Assembly: GCA_002385265.1 (NCBI GenBank)
Contig: DGDD01000124.1
Coordinates: 1 to 20,227 of the forward strand
Origin: Chitinophagaceae bacterium UBA3961
GTDB lineage: Bacteria; Bacteroidota; Bacteroidia; Chitinophagales; Chitinophagaceae
Direction of reading: 5' to 3'
Length of the DNA: 20,227 bases
In this document: positions 6,638-13,679 of the stretch, in pieces
Position numbering within the stretch: the stretch's first letter is position 1
Layout of the letters: each line of letters begins with the position of its first letter
Notes under the pieces: generated by a model
Told to the model about the DNA's origin: nothing
Database searches by the model: none
Seen by the model: the letters and a program-made list of their open reading frames with translations, nothing else
Translations under genes and position numbers: made by a program

Positions 6638-8143
6638 TTAGAATAATTTAATCAAAATTCTTGCACTCCAGAAAATAACCAAGGCGCCTAACAATAAGAA
6701 AGCCGTTTTGCGGGGCAGTTTGCCGGCAAGTTTTGCGGCAATAGGAGCTGCAATGGTTCCGCCAATAATAAGTCCTACAATGGTTTGCCAGTGGGTGAGG
6801 CCTATCATAGTAAAGAAAGTAAAAGCGCTGGATACGGTAACGAAAAATTCGGTTAAGCTTACCGTGCCCACGGCAAAGCGGTGATTTCTACCTCGGTTGA
6901 TTAGTGTTGAAGTAACAATGGGTCCCCATCCACCACCGCCAAATGAATCAAAAAAACCTCCTACGGCTGCCAATACTGAATATCGTTTTATCTTTTTTTG
7001 AGGCTTAATTTCCTTAAAGGCATTGATAATGAATTTGATCCCTAGAAACAATGTATATATGGCAATAAATGGACGAACATAATTACCATATTTATCTCCC
7101 AACTGTGTTAATAGAATTGCTCCGGCCACAGCCCCTAATACACCGGGTATCACGAGTGCTTTGAATAATTTCATGTTCACATTTCCGAACTTGTAATGAC
7201 TGTATCCCGATACACCCGAAGCAAATGTTTCGGCAGTGTGGATACTGCCACTAATTGCGGCGGGACTAACTCCGGCCGACATTAATACTGTGGCACTGGT
7301 TACCCCATAACCCATTCCAAGTGCGCCATCAACCAACTGTGCAATAAAGCCGGCGAGCAACATGATAGGGAAATTTGCATCAAGAGATTTGTACAATTTA
7401 GTTACTGAGGCGCCAATCGTTTCGTAAGGGAAATACGAAAAAAGAAGATGACCCAATACCATGAAACCAAAAGCTGCTAATGTGTAGCTTGCTACTTTTT
7501 TCCACTTCTTTGCTTGCAGCTCTTGATCGTCCACTAAACTACTGGTGAGTTTGTTGAGTTTTCTAACCTTATTGTTAAAATCGCCGTTTAAAGTGGCACG
7601 TACTTTATTGATATTCCCAATTAGATCATCGATCTCATTAGGGAAGGCGTCGTTCAAAACTTCTTTTACACGTTTAGCAACGGTGGGTGATTTGCCATTG
7701 GTTGAAATAGCCATTTTTAAATAACCCTTTTGTACAATACTGCCTAAATAGAAATCGCACAACAAGGGAGTATCGGCTACGTTTACAAGCAAGTTTTTGG
7801 CATGAGCCTGTTCTCTAATTTGAACGTGTAGTTCTTGGTTGTCAGTTGCACATATAATCAAGTCCTTGCCTTCCAAGTCTGTTTCTTGATAAGCCCTTTC
7901 ATGTATGGTAACATTTGAATAGTCCGAAACGAAAGAGCGAAATTCTTCTCTTACCAAAGGGGCCACAATGCTCACTCTTGTATTGGGTGAATTGCGCAAA
8001 ACCGATTGCACTTTTTCCAACGCTACATTGCCTGCACCTACCAACAAAAGATCAAATTCCTCCAGCTTTAAGAAGATGGGGTACAATGGATTTTTATTAG
8101 CGGTTTCCACTGTGCTTTGTGTTGAATCTATTTGTGCAGACAT
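6638..8143 (-). CDS. siroheme synthase (Met8/CysG-N type) fused to TSUP/TauE membrane permease
   Basis: This is a two-domain protein of 501 aa. Residues about 18-205 form a precorrin-2 dehydrogenase / sirohydrochlorin ferrochelatase-type domain: NAD-binding VGAGNVALEKV (35-45), the Asp of CATDN (D101) at the position of the CysG/Met8 catalytic Asp, and STNGKSPTVAKR (147-158), the CysG-like SxGxSP loop. Residues about 218-501 form a multi-helix TauE/SafE (TSUP) permease with a TM at about 218-240, GFIAQLVDGALGMGYG, the repeated GGFFDSFGGGGWGP signature, and a final TM. TSUP proteins carry sulfite, sulfate or sulfonates. The fusion joins siroheme synthesis, needed by the neighbouring sulfite reductase, with a sulfur-anion permease in one polypeptide. 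The gene follows hemA by 20 bp. Transport direction and substrate are not readable from sequence. Confidence 0.9.
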   Translation of the reverse strand: MSAQIDSTQSTVETANKNPLYPIFLKLEEFDLLLVGAGNVALEKVQSVLRNSPNTRVSIVAPLVREEFRSFVSDYSNVTIHERAYQETDLEGKDLIICATDNQELHVQIREQAHAKNLLVNVADTPLLCDFYLGSIVQKGYLKMAISTNGKSPTVAKRVKEVLNDAFPNEIDDLIGNINKVRATLNGDFNNKVRKLNKLTSSLVDDQELQAKKWKKVASYTLAAFGFMVLGHLLFSYFPYETIGASVTKLYKSLDANFPIMLLAGFIAQLVDGALGMGYGVTSATVLMSAGVSPAAISGSIHTAETFASGVSGYSHYKFGNVNMKLFKALVIPGVLGAVAGAILLTQLGDKYGNYVRPFIAIYTLFLGIKFIINAFKEIKPQKKIKRYSVLAAVGGFFDSFGGGGWGPIVTSTLINRGRNHRFAVGTVSLTEFFVTVSSAFTFFTMIGLTHWQTIVGLIIGGTIAAPIAAKLAGKLPRKTAFLLLGALVIFWSARILIKLF

Positions 8144-8163
8144 GTATTATTGTCGATTAAATT

Positions 8164-9393
8164 TTAATAAATATGATGGCTGAGTGCCGGATCTTCTACT
8201 TTGAATTTTCCCAATACTTTTTGCAATGCATAGGTTAATACATTCAGATGCTTGGGATGATGCTTCGCAGTAATGATCAATCTCAAACAGGCTTCGCCAA
8301 TAGGTACTGTTGGATGATTGATTGGTTGCATATAAATTCCATGGTCTTCTAATAAGGCGGATGCAATTTGTTTGCACAAATGAGCGTCTCCTATGGGAAT
8401 ATTGGTGATATGTGATTTGTTGGGACTGAAATAGACTCCATGTGCAGTAAGCGTGCGACGAGCTTGCTTCACTTGTTCATGGAAAAGCCTTCTTTTTTCA
8501 GCGTTTTTTTGAATCGATTCAATACTTTTTTCCGCGGCTGCGCAAATTGCAGGCGGAATAGAAGTGGTGAAAATAAATCCAGGTGCGAAGCTTCTAATAA
8601 AGTCGATCAATAGTTCTGACCCGGCAACATAACCACCGTATACACCGATTGCCTTTGAAAGTGTACCGTTGATTAGATCAATCTCTTCAGCACAATTTTC
8701 TTGCTCACTCATACCTGCCCCTGTAGGTCCGTAGAGTCCTACAGCATGAACTTCGTCTAAGTAGGTGAGTGCTTGGTATTTTTTAGCTAGCGTTATGATC
8801 TCTTTCAGTGGTGCAATAGTGCCTTTGATAGAATAAACCGATTCAAAGACGATTATTTTTGGGGTTTCAATTGAAACCGATTGCAATTTCAATTCGAGGT
8901 CTTGCAAATCATTGTGGCGGAATATTTTCTTCTCGTTTCCGGCTGCGCGCATGCCTTCTATTAAGGAAGCATGGTTTCTTTCGTCGGAGAAGAACACCAA
9001 GTTCGGAATGTTCCGCCCGAGGGTTTGTAAACAAGCGTGATTGGCTGCATAAGCACCATTGAATACAAGGGCTCGATCTTTCTTGTGCCAATTAGCTAGG
9101 GTGGTTTCTAAGCTTACATGGTGGTTGGTGCTTCCGGAAATATTTCGGGTTCCTCCACTGCCTGTTCCTGATCTATGGGCTACAAAGGAGAGTTTCGCAA
9201 TTACATCCTCTTCCGTGCTTTGTCCTAGATAATCATTGCTGCAAAAATTAATAGCTGAACGGTATCTCCCGGAAGAATCGGTGAAGTAAAACTGTGGAAA
9301 GTGCTGCGCACTTCGGTTTACCTCCAAAAATTGGCGGTAATTCCCTTCTCGGCGAAGGGTATTTAATTTGGTAGAAAGATGATCCGTCCACAT
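8164..9393 (-). CDS. hemA: 5-aminolevulinate synthase (ALAS)
   Basis: ALAS is a PLP-dependent enzyme making 5-aminolevulinate from glycine and succinyl-CoA. It belongs to the alpha-oxoamine synthase family, 409 aa. The text fits ALAS rather than Bio[68 protein letters not shown]. Key residues line up with Rhodobacter capsulatus ALAS at an offset of one: R20, N53, T82, N84, H141, D213, H216 and PLP lysine K247 (GTLSKAIG). It heads a unit with the siroheme-synthase/TSUP fusion, 20 bp apart, and sits divergent to the siroheme sulfite reductase. It probably supplies precursor for siroheme. Most Bacteroidota make ALA by the C5 glutamyl-tRNA route, so an ALAS here is unusual and may reflect transfer. 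The predicted transcript start lies only a few nt before the ATG. Confidence 0.85.
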   Translation of the reverse strand: MWTDHLSTKLNTLRREGNYRQFLEVNRSAQHFPQFYFTDSSGRYRSAINFCSNDYLGQSTEEDVIAKLSFVAHRSGTGSGGTRNISGSTNHHVSLETTLANWHKKDRALVFNGAYAANHACLQTLGRNIPNLVFFSDERNHASLIEGMRAAGNEKKIFRHNDLQDLELKLQSVSIETPKIIVFESVYSIKGTIAPLKEIITLAKKYQALTYLDEVHAVGLYGPTGAGMSEQENCAEEIDLINGTLSKAIGVYGGYVAGSELLIDFIRSFAPGFIFTTSIPPAICAAAEKSIESIQKNAEKRRLFHEQVKQARRTLTAHGVYFSPNKSHITNIPIGDAHLCKQIASALLEDHGIYMQPINHPTVPIGEACLRLIITAKHHPKHLNVLTYALQKVLGKFKVEDPALSHHIY

Positions 9394-9417
9394 AATACCC
9401 TACAAAAATAGTAGACA
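9389..9417 (-). promoter_or_regulatory. sulfur-regulon operator-like site on the hemA promoter
   Basis: The minus strand reads TGTCTACTATT, TTTG, TAGGGTATTATG. It overlaps the -7 element (9410-9403) and the start codon of hemA, a position suited to repression. Confidence 0.5.
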
Positions 9418-9433
9418 ATAGAACCTCAGCCAA
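9403..9433 (-). promoter_or_regulatory. Bacteroidota-type promoter of hemA
   Basis: On the minus strand, TTG (9433-9431), 20 nt, then TATTTTTG (9410-9403) gives an exact TTG-N20-TAnnTTTG match. The expected start near 9397 leaves almost no 5' leader before ATG 9393. Confidence 0.5.
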
Positions 9434-9447
9434 ATAAATTCCTTAAA

Positions 9448-9476
9448 AGTCTACTAAATAAATAGGATAAATACTA
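9448..9476 (+). promoter_or_regulatory. sulfur-regulon operator-like site in the divergent hemA / sulfite reductase region
   Basis: The site reads AGTCTACTAAA, TAAA, TAGGATAAATACTA. It is the closest relative of site 734-762 in the window. It lies between the two divergent promoters and could serve either one. Confidence 0.55.
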
Positions 9477-9526
9477 ACGTTCATTTAAAAAAGCAGTTTT
9501 TCTTAGGTCAGGTGGGCAGATTTCGT

Positions 9527-9534
9527 TACTTTTG
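9527..9534 (+). promoter_or_regulatory. -7 promoter element of sulfite reductase
   Basis: TACTTTTG is an exact TAnnTTTG match. The -33 element is weak (TTAGG near 9503-9507). Transcription would start at about 9541, inside the palindromic operator at 9539-9559, leaving a leader of roughly 68 nt. Confidence 0.45.
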
Positions 9535-9538
9535 TTAC

Positions 9539-9565
9539 AGTCTATTAATGTAGTAGACTAATAAA
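9539..9565 (+). promoter_or_regulatory. palindromic sulfur-regulon operator of sulfite reductase
   Basis: AGTCTA (9539-9544), 9 nt, TAGACT (9554-9559) is a perfect inverted repeat placed at the predicted start point, and it continues AATA as other members do. It matches the minus-strand cysH site, with TAGTAGACTAATA shared exactly. This is the best evidence that the motif is bound by a symmetric (dimeric) protein. Confidence 0.55.
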
Positions 9566-9608
9566 AAACAGTAAAACTCGATTGTAAAATCAACACATTC
9601 AATAAGCT

Positions 9609-11696
9609 ATGCAAAGTTTTCGTACGGAATTAGAAAATCCTTTAGTAGAGAAAGACATATTGGAACTGGAGCGCAAAATTCGCGCATTTAAGGAAGGAAG
9701 CATCCCTGAGGAAAAGTTCAGATCACTTCGATTGGCGCGTGGGGTGTACGGTCAGCGTCAGCCCGGCGTACAGATGGTTCGGATTAAACTGCCTTATGGT
9801 AAAATGACACTTGCGCAGTGGAAGCGTATTTCAGATGTTTCGGATGAATATTCTACCGGGAACTTGCACTTAACAACACGACAAGACATTCAAATCCACT
9901 TTGTGAGCCTCGATCGCACTCCGGAGCTTTGGAGTGAATTAGAGAAAGACGCCATTACCATTCGTGAAGCTTGTGGTAATACGGTTCGCAATATCACAGC
10001 GTCCGATATGGCGGGTATTGATCCTGAAGAGCCCTTCGATGTAACTCCTTATGCGCATGCCATGTTCGAATATTTCTTGCGCAAGCCTTTGTGTCAAGAA
10101 ATGGGGCGTAAGTTTAAGATAGCATTTAGTAGCAGTGAGAAGGATACGGCCTTAACGTTCATGCACGATTTAGGTGCCATTCCTCGTATTCGTGTGATTG
10201 ACGGAAAAGAAGTGCGTGGTTTTAAAATATTGATTGCAGGTGGATTGGGTGCCCAGCCTCACTTAGCGGTTGCCACCCACGAATTCTTGGAAGCTTCATT
10301 ATTGATTCCTTATCTAGAAGCCGTTTTGCGTGTGTTTGATAGACATGGAGAACGCAACAGTCGTCATAAAGCCCGAATCAAATTCCTCGTTCAAAAGATT
10401 GGTATCGATGCGTTCAATGAGCTAGTAGCAGCGGAGCAATTGGCTCTAACCTATCAAGAATACCCGGTGAACGCAGATGCGTTTCCTGAGGCTGCTTTAC
10501 CATCGTACGAAGGCGATACAGCAGCAAGTCCGGTAGATCCCCTGAAATATGAGTTGTGGCAGGCCACGAATGTAGTACCGCAAAAGCAGGAAGGATTTTT
10601 TGCAGTTTATGTGCGTGTGCCTAACGGCAACATTAGTAGCGACACAAGCCGTTTTCTCGCCGAGCGTTTGAAAAACGTAATTGGTGATGATGTGCGTGTT
10701 ACCATCAACCAAGGCTTGCAGTTTCGATTTGTGAAAAAGGAGCATTTAGTATATATCTACAATACACTAGCAGAGGTGAACTTGGCGGCTGCAGGTTTTG
10801 GTAGTGTAGCGGATATCACAAGCTGTCCGGGTACAGATACCTGCAATCTCGGTATCTCTAATAGTACCGGCACTGCATTGGTACTATCGGAAGTGATTGA
10901 AGAAGAGTTTCCGGAATTCTTATACAATAAAGAAATTGCCATTAAGATCAGCGGCTGTATGAACAGTTGTGGTCAACATGGAATGGCCTCCATTGGGTTT
11001 CATGGAAGTTCCTTGAAAGCAAAAGGATTGGTATTGCCTGCCTTGCAAGTGCTGGTGGGTGGTGCTGTATTGGGGAGTGGGGAAGCAAGAATAGCAGATA
11101 AAGTAATTAAAGTTCCTAGTAAAAGAGCACCTGAAGTATTGCGCGTTGTACTCAACGATTATATCAGCAACGCAGCAGGTAAAAGTTTTGCCGACTACAG
11201 CTTTGAAAAAGGCGATCGTTATTACTACGAACTGCTCAAACCTCTTGCAGGATTGGAAGCTTTACAAGACGAAGACTTTATCGATTGGGGACAAGAACAG
11301 AAATTCTCAACTGCCATTGGAGTAGGAGAGTGTGCCGGTGTGATGATAGATTTAGTGGCAACACTGATCTTGGAAGCAAGAGAAAAATTAGCTCTGAGTG
11401 AAGCTACGGTAGCCACTCAATCGTGGGCCGATGCCATTTATCATGCTTATGCAGCGCAAGTACATGCAGCCAAAGCATTGTTGTTAAAAGAGGGCGTGCA
11501 ATGTAACACTCAAGCAGGCATCTTAAAAGATTTCGATACGCATTTCATTGCAACAGGAAAAATTACAGGCTTTACAAGTTTCAAAGAATCGGTGATGCGT
11601 ATGAATGATCACATTCCTTCAGAAGCATTTGCTGCAGAATATTTGCAACAGGCTGCTTCGTTTGTAGATCAAGCCGAAGCGTATAGAACAGTTTAG
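9609..11696 (+). CDS. siroheme/4Fe-4S sulfite reductase with C-terminal HEPN-like domain
   Basis: This is a nitrite/sulfite reductase family hemoprotein of 695 aa that reduces sulfite to sulfide with six electrons. N-terminal ferredoxin-like half-domain and siroheme region: GNLHLTTRQDIQIH (85-97). The cluster/siroheme cysteines are C406 and C412 (SCPGTDTCNLG) and C450 and C454 (SGCMNSCGQH), the C-x5-C...C-x3-C pattern. The context (cysDNH, siroheme genes) argues for sulfite rather than nitrite. Residues about 570-695 are an additional helical domain resembling HEPN (SWADAIYHAYAAQVHAAKALLLKEG split across helices) without a visible RxxxxH nuclease motif. No CysJ flavoprotein lies nearby, so ferredoxin is the likely electron donor. 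It is transcribed alone, with a terminator directly after it and an operator at its promoter. Confidence 0.9.
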   Translation: MQSFRTELENPLVEKDILELERKIRAFKEGSIPEEKFRSLRLARGVYGQRQPGVQMVRIKLPYGKMTLAQWKRISDVSDEYSTGNLHLTTRQDIQIHFVSLDRTPELWSELEKDAITIREACGNTVRNITASDMAGIDPEEPFDVTPYAHAMFEYFLRKPLCQEMGRKFKIAFSSSEKDTALTFMHDLGAIPRIRVIDGKEVRGFKILIAGGLGAQPHLAVATHEFLEASLLIPYLEAVLRVFDRHGERNSRHKARIKFLVQKIGIDAFNELVAAEQLALTYQEYPVNADAFPEAALPSYEGDTAASPVDPLKYELWQATNVVPQKQEGFFAVYVRVPNGNISSDTSRFLAERLKNVIGDDVRVTINQGLQFRFVKKEHLVYIYNTLAEVNLAAAGFGSVADITSCPGTDTCNLGISNSTGTALVLSEVIEEEFPEFLYNKEIAIKISGCMNSCGQHGMASIGFHGSSLKAKGLVLPALQVLVGGAVLGSGEARIADKVIKVPSKRAPEVLRVVLNDYISNAAGKSFADYSFEKGDRYYYELLKPLAGLEALQDEDFIDWGQEQKFSTAIGVGECAGVMIDLVATLILEAREKLALSEATVATQSWADAIYHAYAAQVHAAKALLLKEGVQCNTQAGILKDFDTHFIATGKITGFTSFKESVMRMNDHIPSEAFAAEYLQQAASFVDQAEAYRTV

Positions 11697-11735
11697 TCAT
11701 TGTTTATTCCAACCATCTGTTATTTGTTTCAGCAC

Positions 11736-11765
11736 ACACGAGTCTTATGGGCTCGTGTTTTTTTT
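11736..11765 (+). terminator. intrinsic terminator of sulfite reductase
   Basis: ACACGAG (11736-11742) pairs with CTCGTGT (11752-11758) across a 9-nt loop and is followed by eight T. It lies 40 bp after the stop codon. Confidence 0.85.
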
Positions 11766-11788
11766 GGGGAAGTTGGAATTAGGACGAG

Positions 11789-11840
11789 GTAATTAATAAT
11801 TAAGAAGTAATAATTAATAATTAATAATGAAACAGCCAGG
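11789..11840 (+). repeat. AT-rich dispersed repeat, copy A
   Basis: The text GGTAATTAATAATTAA, GAAGTAATAATTAATAA, then AATGAAACAGCCAGG recurs in inverted orientation at 17175-17220, apart from a 9-bp insertion here. The two copies bracket the cobA-cysNDH segment. Confidence 0.6.
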
Positions 11841-11991
11841 GAGCTAATTGGTGAATTTGGGAGTTTGTGAATGTGGGAATGAAATACAAAAAAGAGGAGG
11901 GAAGAGGTAGACTGTCCATCCTGTAAATCCTTTAATCCTGTGAATCCTGATCGCAGTTAGGTTGGTTGAATATCGGAGGCTAATCTGTGGG

Positions 11992-12131
11992 AATCTGTAC
12001 TAATCAGTGTTATTTGTGGTCAAAAAAAGAGCTCTTCAATTATATTCATTCATCAAAATTTCCAATTAGTAGACTCTACCGCAAAGAGAGGAAGAACACA
12101 ACGATGCGCAAAGAAAGTTGCCGCGAAGCTG
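11992..12131 (+). repeat. 140-bp direct repeat, unit 1
   Basis: The unit begins AATCTGTACTAATCAGTG and ends GCGAAGCTG. It is repeated 144 bp downstream with only a handful of substitutions. It contains TTAGTAGACTCTACCGC, which shares TAGTAGACT with the operator motif, and the GCGCAAAG text common in extragenic repeats of this phylum. Confidence 0.85.
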
Positions 12132-12135
12132 TGCC

Positions 12136-12275
12136 AATCTGTAATAATCAGTGTTATTTGTGCTCAAAAAAAGAGCTCTTCAACTATATTCATACATCAA
12201 AATTTCCAATCAGTAGACTCTACCGCAAAGAGAGGAAGAACACAACGATGCGCAAAGAAAGTTGCAGCGCAGCTG
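12136..12275 (+). repeat. 140-bp direct repeat, unit 2
   Basis: This is a near-identical copy of 11992-12131, the same length with no indels. The differences are single bases (for example T/C in ATTAG/ATCAG). The close identity suggests a recent tandem duplication. Confidence 0.85.
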
Positions 12276-12355
12276 CACAGAACTTAATAACTTAAAACTC
12301 AATAACTCATAACTCAACCTTGAAAGCCATCTCTGGTAAAATAGCGCCACATTCA

Positions 12356-12781
12356 CTAATTATCATAATACGTGTGATCTTTTACAATCTTTCCGTTTTT
12401 GATCGTGAAAATCGTAGTAATAGGAAGAAATAGTTTTGTGCTATCAAGACCCGTACCAATTGAAATAAACTCCGCTGTTATTACATCCGATCCTGATTGG
12501 TAAGTTCTAATGACACTGTCTTTTATATTCGGGAAAATAGCTTCTAGTTCTGAGTACTTTTTTACAATACTATCCTTTGATTGCACAACTTCTTTCAAGC
12601 CCAAGGAAGGGTCTAAAAACAATGCAGAATCGGCATACATTGAAGCCATGCTTTTCCAGTCATGTTTGTTGAAGTGGAAGTACAATGAATCCACTACAGG
12701 TTTCAGATCAACCGTCTTCTCAAGGGGAGAAGTGCAGGAGATCAATAATCCTAAAGAAAGACAAGCTATAAGCAGTTTCAT
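12356..12781 (-). CDS. small lipoprotein with NTF2-like (SnoaL/DUF4440-type) domain
   Basis: The protein is 141 aa. The N-terminus MKLLIACLSLGLLISC is a lipoprotein signal with the acylated Cys at 16. The remainder has the cone-fold pattern of the NTF2-like superfamily: an opening helix (VVDSLYFHFNKHDWKSMASMYADSALFLDP) followed by strands ending FTIKNGKIVKDHTYYDN. Such domains bind small ligands or act as accessory proteins; no catalytic residues can be assigned. It lies 88 bp after cobA on the same strand, behind a strong hairpin (12788-12831) sitting just before its start. It may be a weakly coupled last gene of the cys operon or an independent unit. A sulfur role is not supported by the protein itself. 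Confidence 0.8.
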   Translation of the reverse strand: MKLLIACLSLGLLISCTSPLEKTVDLKPVVDSLYFHFNKHDWKSMASMYADSALFLDPSLGLKEVVQSKDSIVKKYSELEAIFPNIKDSVIRTYQSGSDVITAEFISIGTGLDSTKLFLPITTIFTIKNGKIVKDHTYYDN

Positions 12782-12787
12782 AGCAAT

Positions 12788-12831
12788 TCAGTTTTCGGTA
12801 ATTGTGAATACTACAATTTACCGAAAACTGA
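12788..12831 (-). promoter_or_regulatory. long stem-loop directly before the lipoprotein start
   Basis: The left arm TCAGTTTTCGGTAATTGT (12788-12805) pairs with 12813-12831 with a single bulged base and a 7-nt loop, giving an 18-bp stem. It ends 6 nt before the start codon (12781). There is no T-tract on the minus strand, so it is not a standard terminator. A stable stem this close would affect ribosome access, or it could be an operator palindrome or an mRNA-end stabiliser for cobA. Confidence 0.6.
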
Positions 12832-12869
12832 TCAATATTGTGCTAGGCATTCTTACTATTACATTTAAA

Positions 12870-13670
12870 CTAACTTGTAAAATACGCCTCCTGTTTACCG
12901 CTGTTCTTTAACCAACTGAATTGTTCGTGTAAGGCCACCACTTTCCCGATGATCACCAAAGAGGGCGATTGGAATTTCAATCCGGCAAAAGTTTGCTTGT
13001 GATTGTGGATGGCTGAAATATAGGCATTTTGATTTTTAGTAGTTGCTTGTTCAACAACAGCAATGTATTTATCGGAAGTGATGTTGTGTGCTCTTAGGCG
13101 GTCTACCAACTCATCAAGGGTTTCAGACGACATGTAGAAAACCAAGGTGTCATCTGTATTTGCCAGATCGTACCAATAGTCTGCAGGTACCGCATCATGT
13201 TTATAGAAGGTGAGTAAACGAACCCCTAATGCATAATTACGGGCAGTCAGTGGAATTCCGGTATACGCAGCAGCACCCATTGCAGCCGATACCCCGGGAA
13301 TCAATTCGTACAGAATATCATGTTCTACCAATGTTTGCAATTCATCCAAAATATTTGAAAACACTGAAATGTCTCCTCCTTTCAAACGTACCACGGTTTT
13401 ACCTTGTGAAGCATGTTCTACCATCAATTCATTGATGGTTTTTTGCGGAGTTGATTTTCCTTTATGTCCTTGCTTGCCCACTTTAATGATGAGCGCATTA
13501 GAAGGTACATGGGTTTTTAAGATTTCCGGACTCACCAAGCGATCCGTTAACACCACATCGGCAGTGCTCAATGCATTGGCTGCTTTAATGGTGATAAGAT
13601 CGGGGTCGCCGGGACCTGCGCCGGCTAGAATTACTTTTCCTTGTTTAAGGCCTACCTGGTGTAAGATCAT
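12870..13670 (-). CDS. cobA: uroporphyrinogen-III C-methyltransferase (SUMT)
   Basis: SUMT adds two methyl groups from SAM to uroporphyrinogen III, giving precorrin-2 for siroheme. The protein is 266 aa, the normal single-domain length. Motifs: GAGPGDPDLIT (17-27), RLKGGD (95-100), ELIPGVSAA followed by GIPLT (122-142). It lacks a CysG N-terminal domain; that activity is supplied by the fusion protein at 6638-8143. It begins 9 bp after cysN stops, so it is cotranscribed with cysHDN and would be made in step with sulfate reduction. It could also feed cobalamin synthesis, but no other cobalamin gene is in the window. Confidence 0.93.
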   Translation of the reverse strand: MILHQVGLKQGKVILAGAGPGDPDLITIKAANALSTADVVLTDRLVSPEILKTHVPSNALIIKVGKQGHKGKSTPQKTINELMVEHASQGKTVVRLKGGDISVFSNILDELQTLVEHDILYELIPGVSAAMGAAAYTGIPLTARNYALGVRLLTFYKHDAVPADYWYDLANTDDTLVFYMSSETLDELVDRLRAHNITSDKYIAVVEQATTKNQNAYISAIHNHKQTFAGLKFQSPSLVIIGKVVALHEQFSWLKNSGKQEAYFTS

Positions 13671-13679
13671 GGTGTTGTT

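Larger units (their letters stand above)
11766..12355. other. repeat-rich gene-free spacer
   Basis: There is no supported gene. The stretch holds an AT-rich repeat (11789-11840), short tandem-like text near 11917-11955 (AATCCTTTAATCCTGTGAATC), and two 140-bp direct repeats (11992-12131, 12136-12275). A 102-codon frame across the direct repeats exists only because the 144-bp period is divisible by three; no domain is recognisable. Confidence 0.6.

Noticed and set aside
8164..9393. Annotation as 8-amino-7-oxononanoate synthase (BioF)
   Set aside because: [22 protein letters not shown] and the residue set R20/T82/N84 fit ALAS, and the siroheme context agrees.
9609..11696. Assimilatory nitrite reductase
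   Set aside because: The family cannot be separated by the cluster cysteines alone, but the cysHDN, siroheme and operator context favours sulfite. No nitrate genes are nearby.
11992..12275. CRISPR array
   Set aside because: Only two long adjacent units without spacers, and no cas genes.
11987..12295. 102-codon frame with an internally repeated peptide
   Set aside because: The frame persists only because the direct repeat has a 144-bp period; the sequence is typical extragenic repeat text with low-complexity codons.
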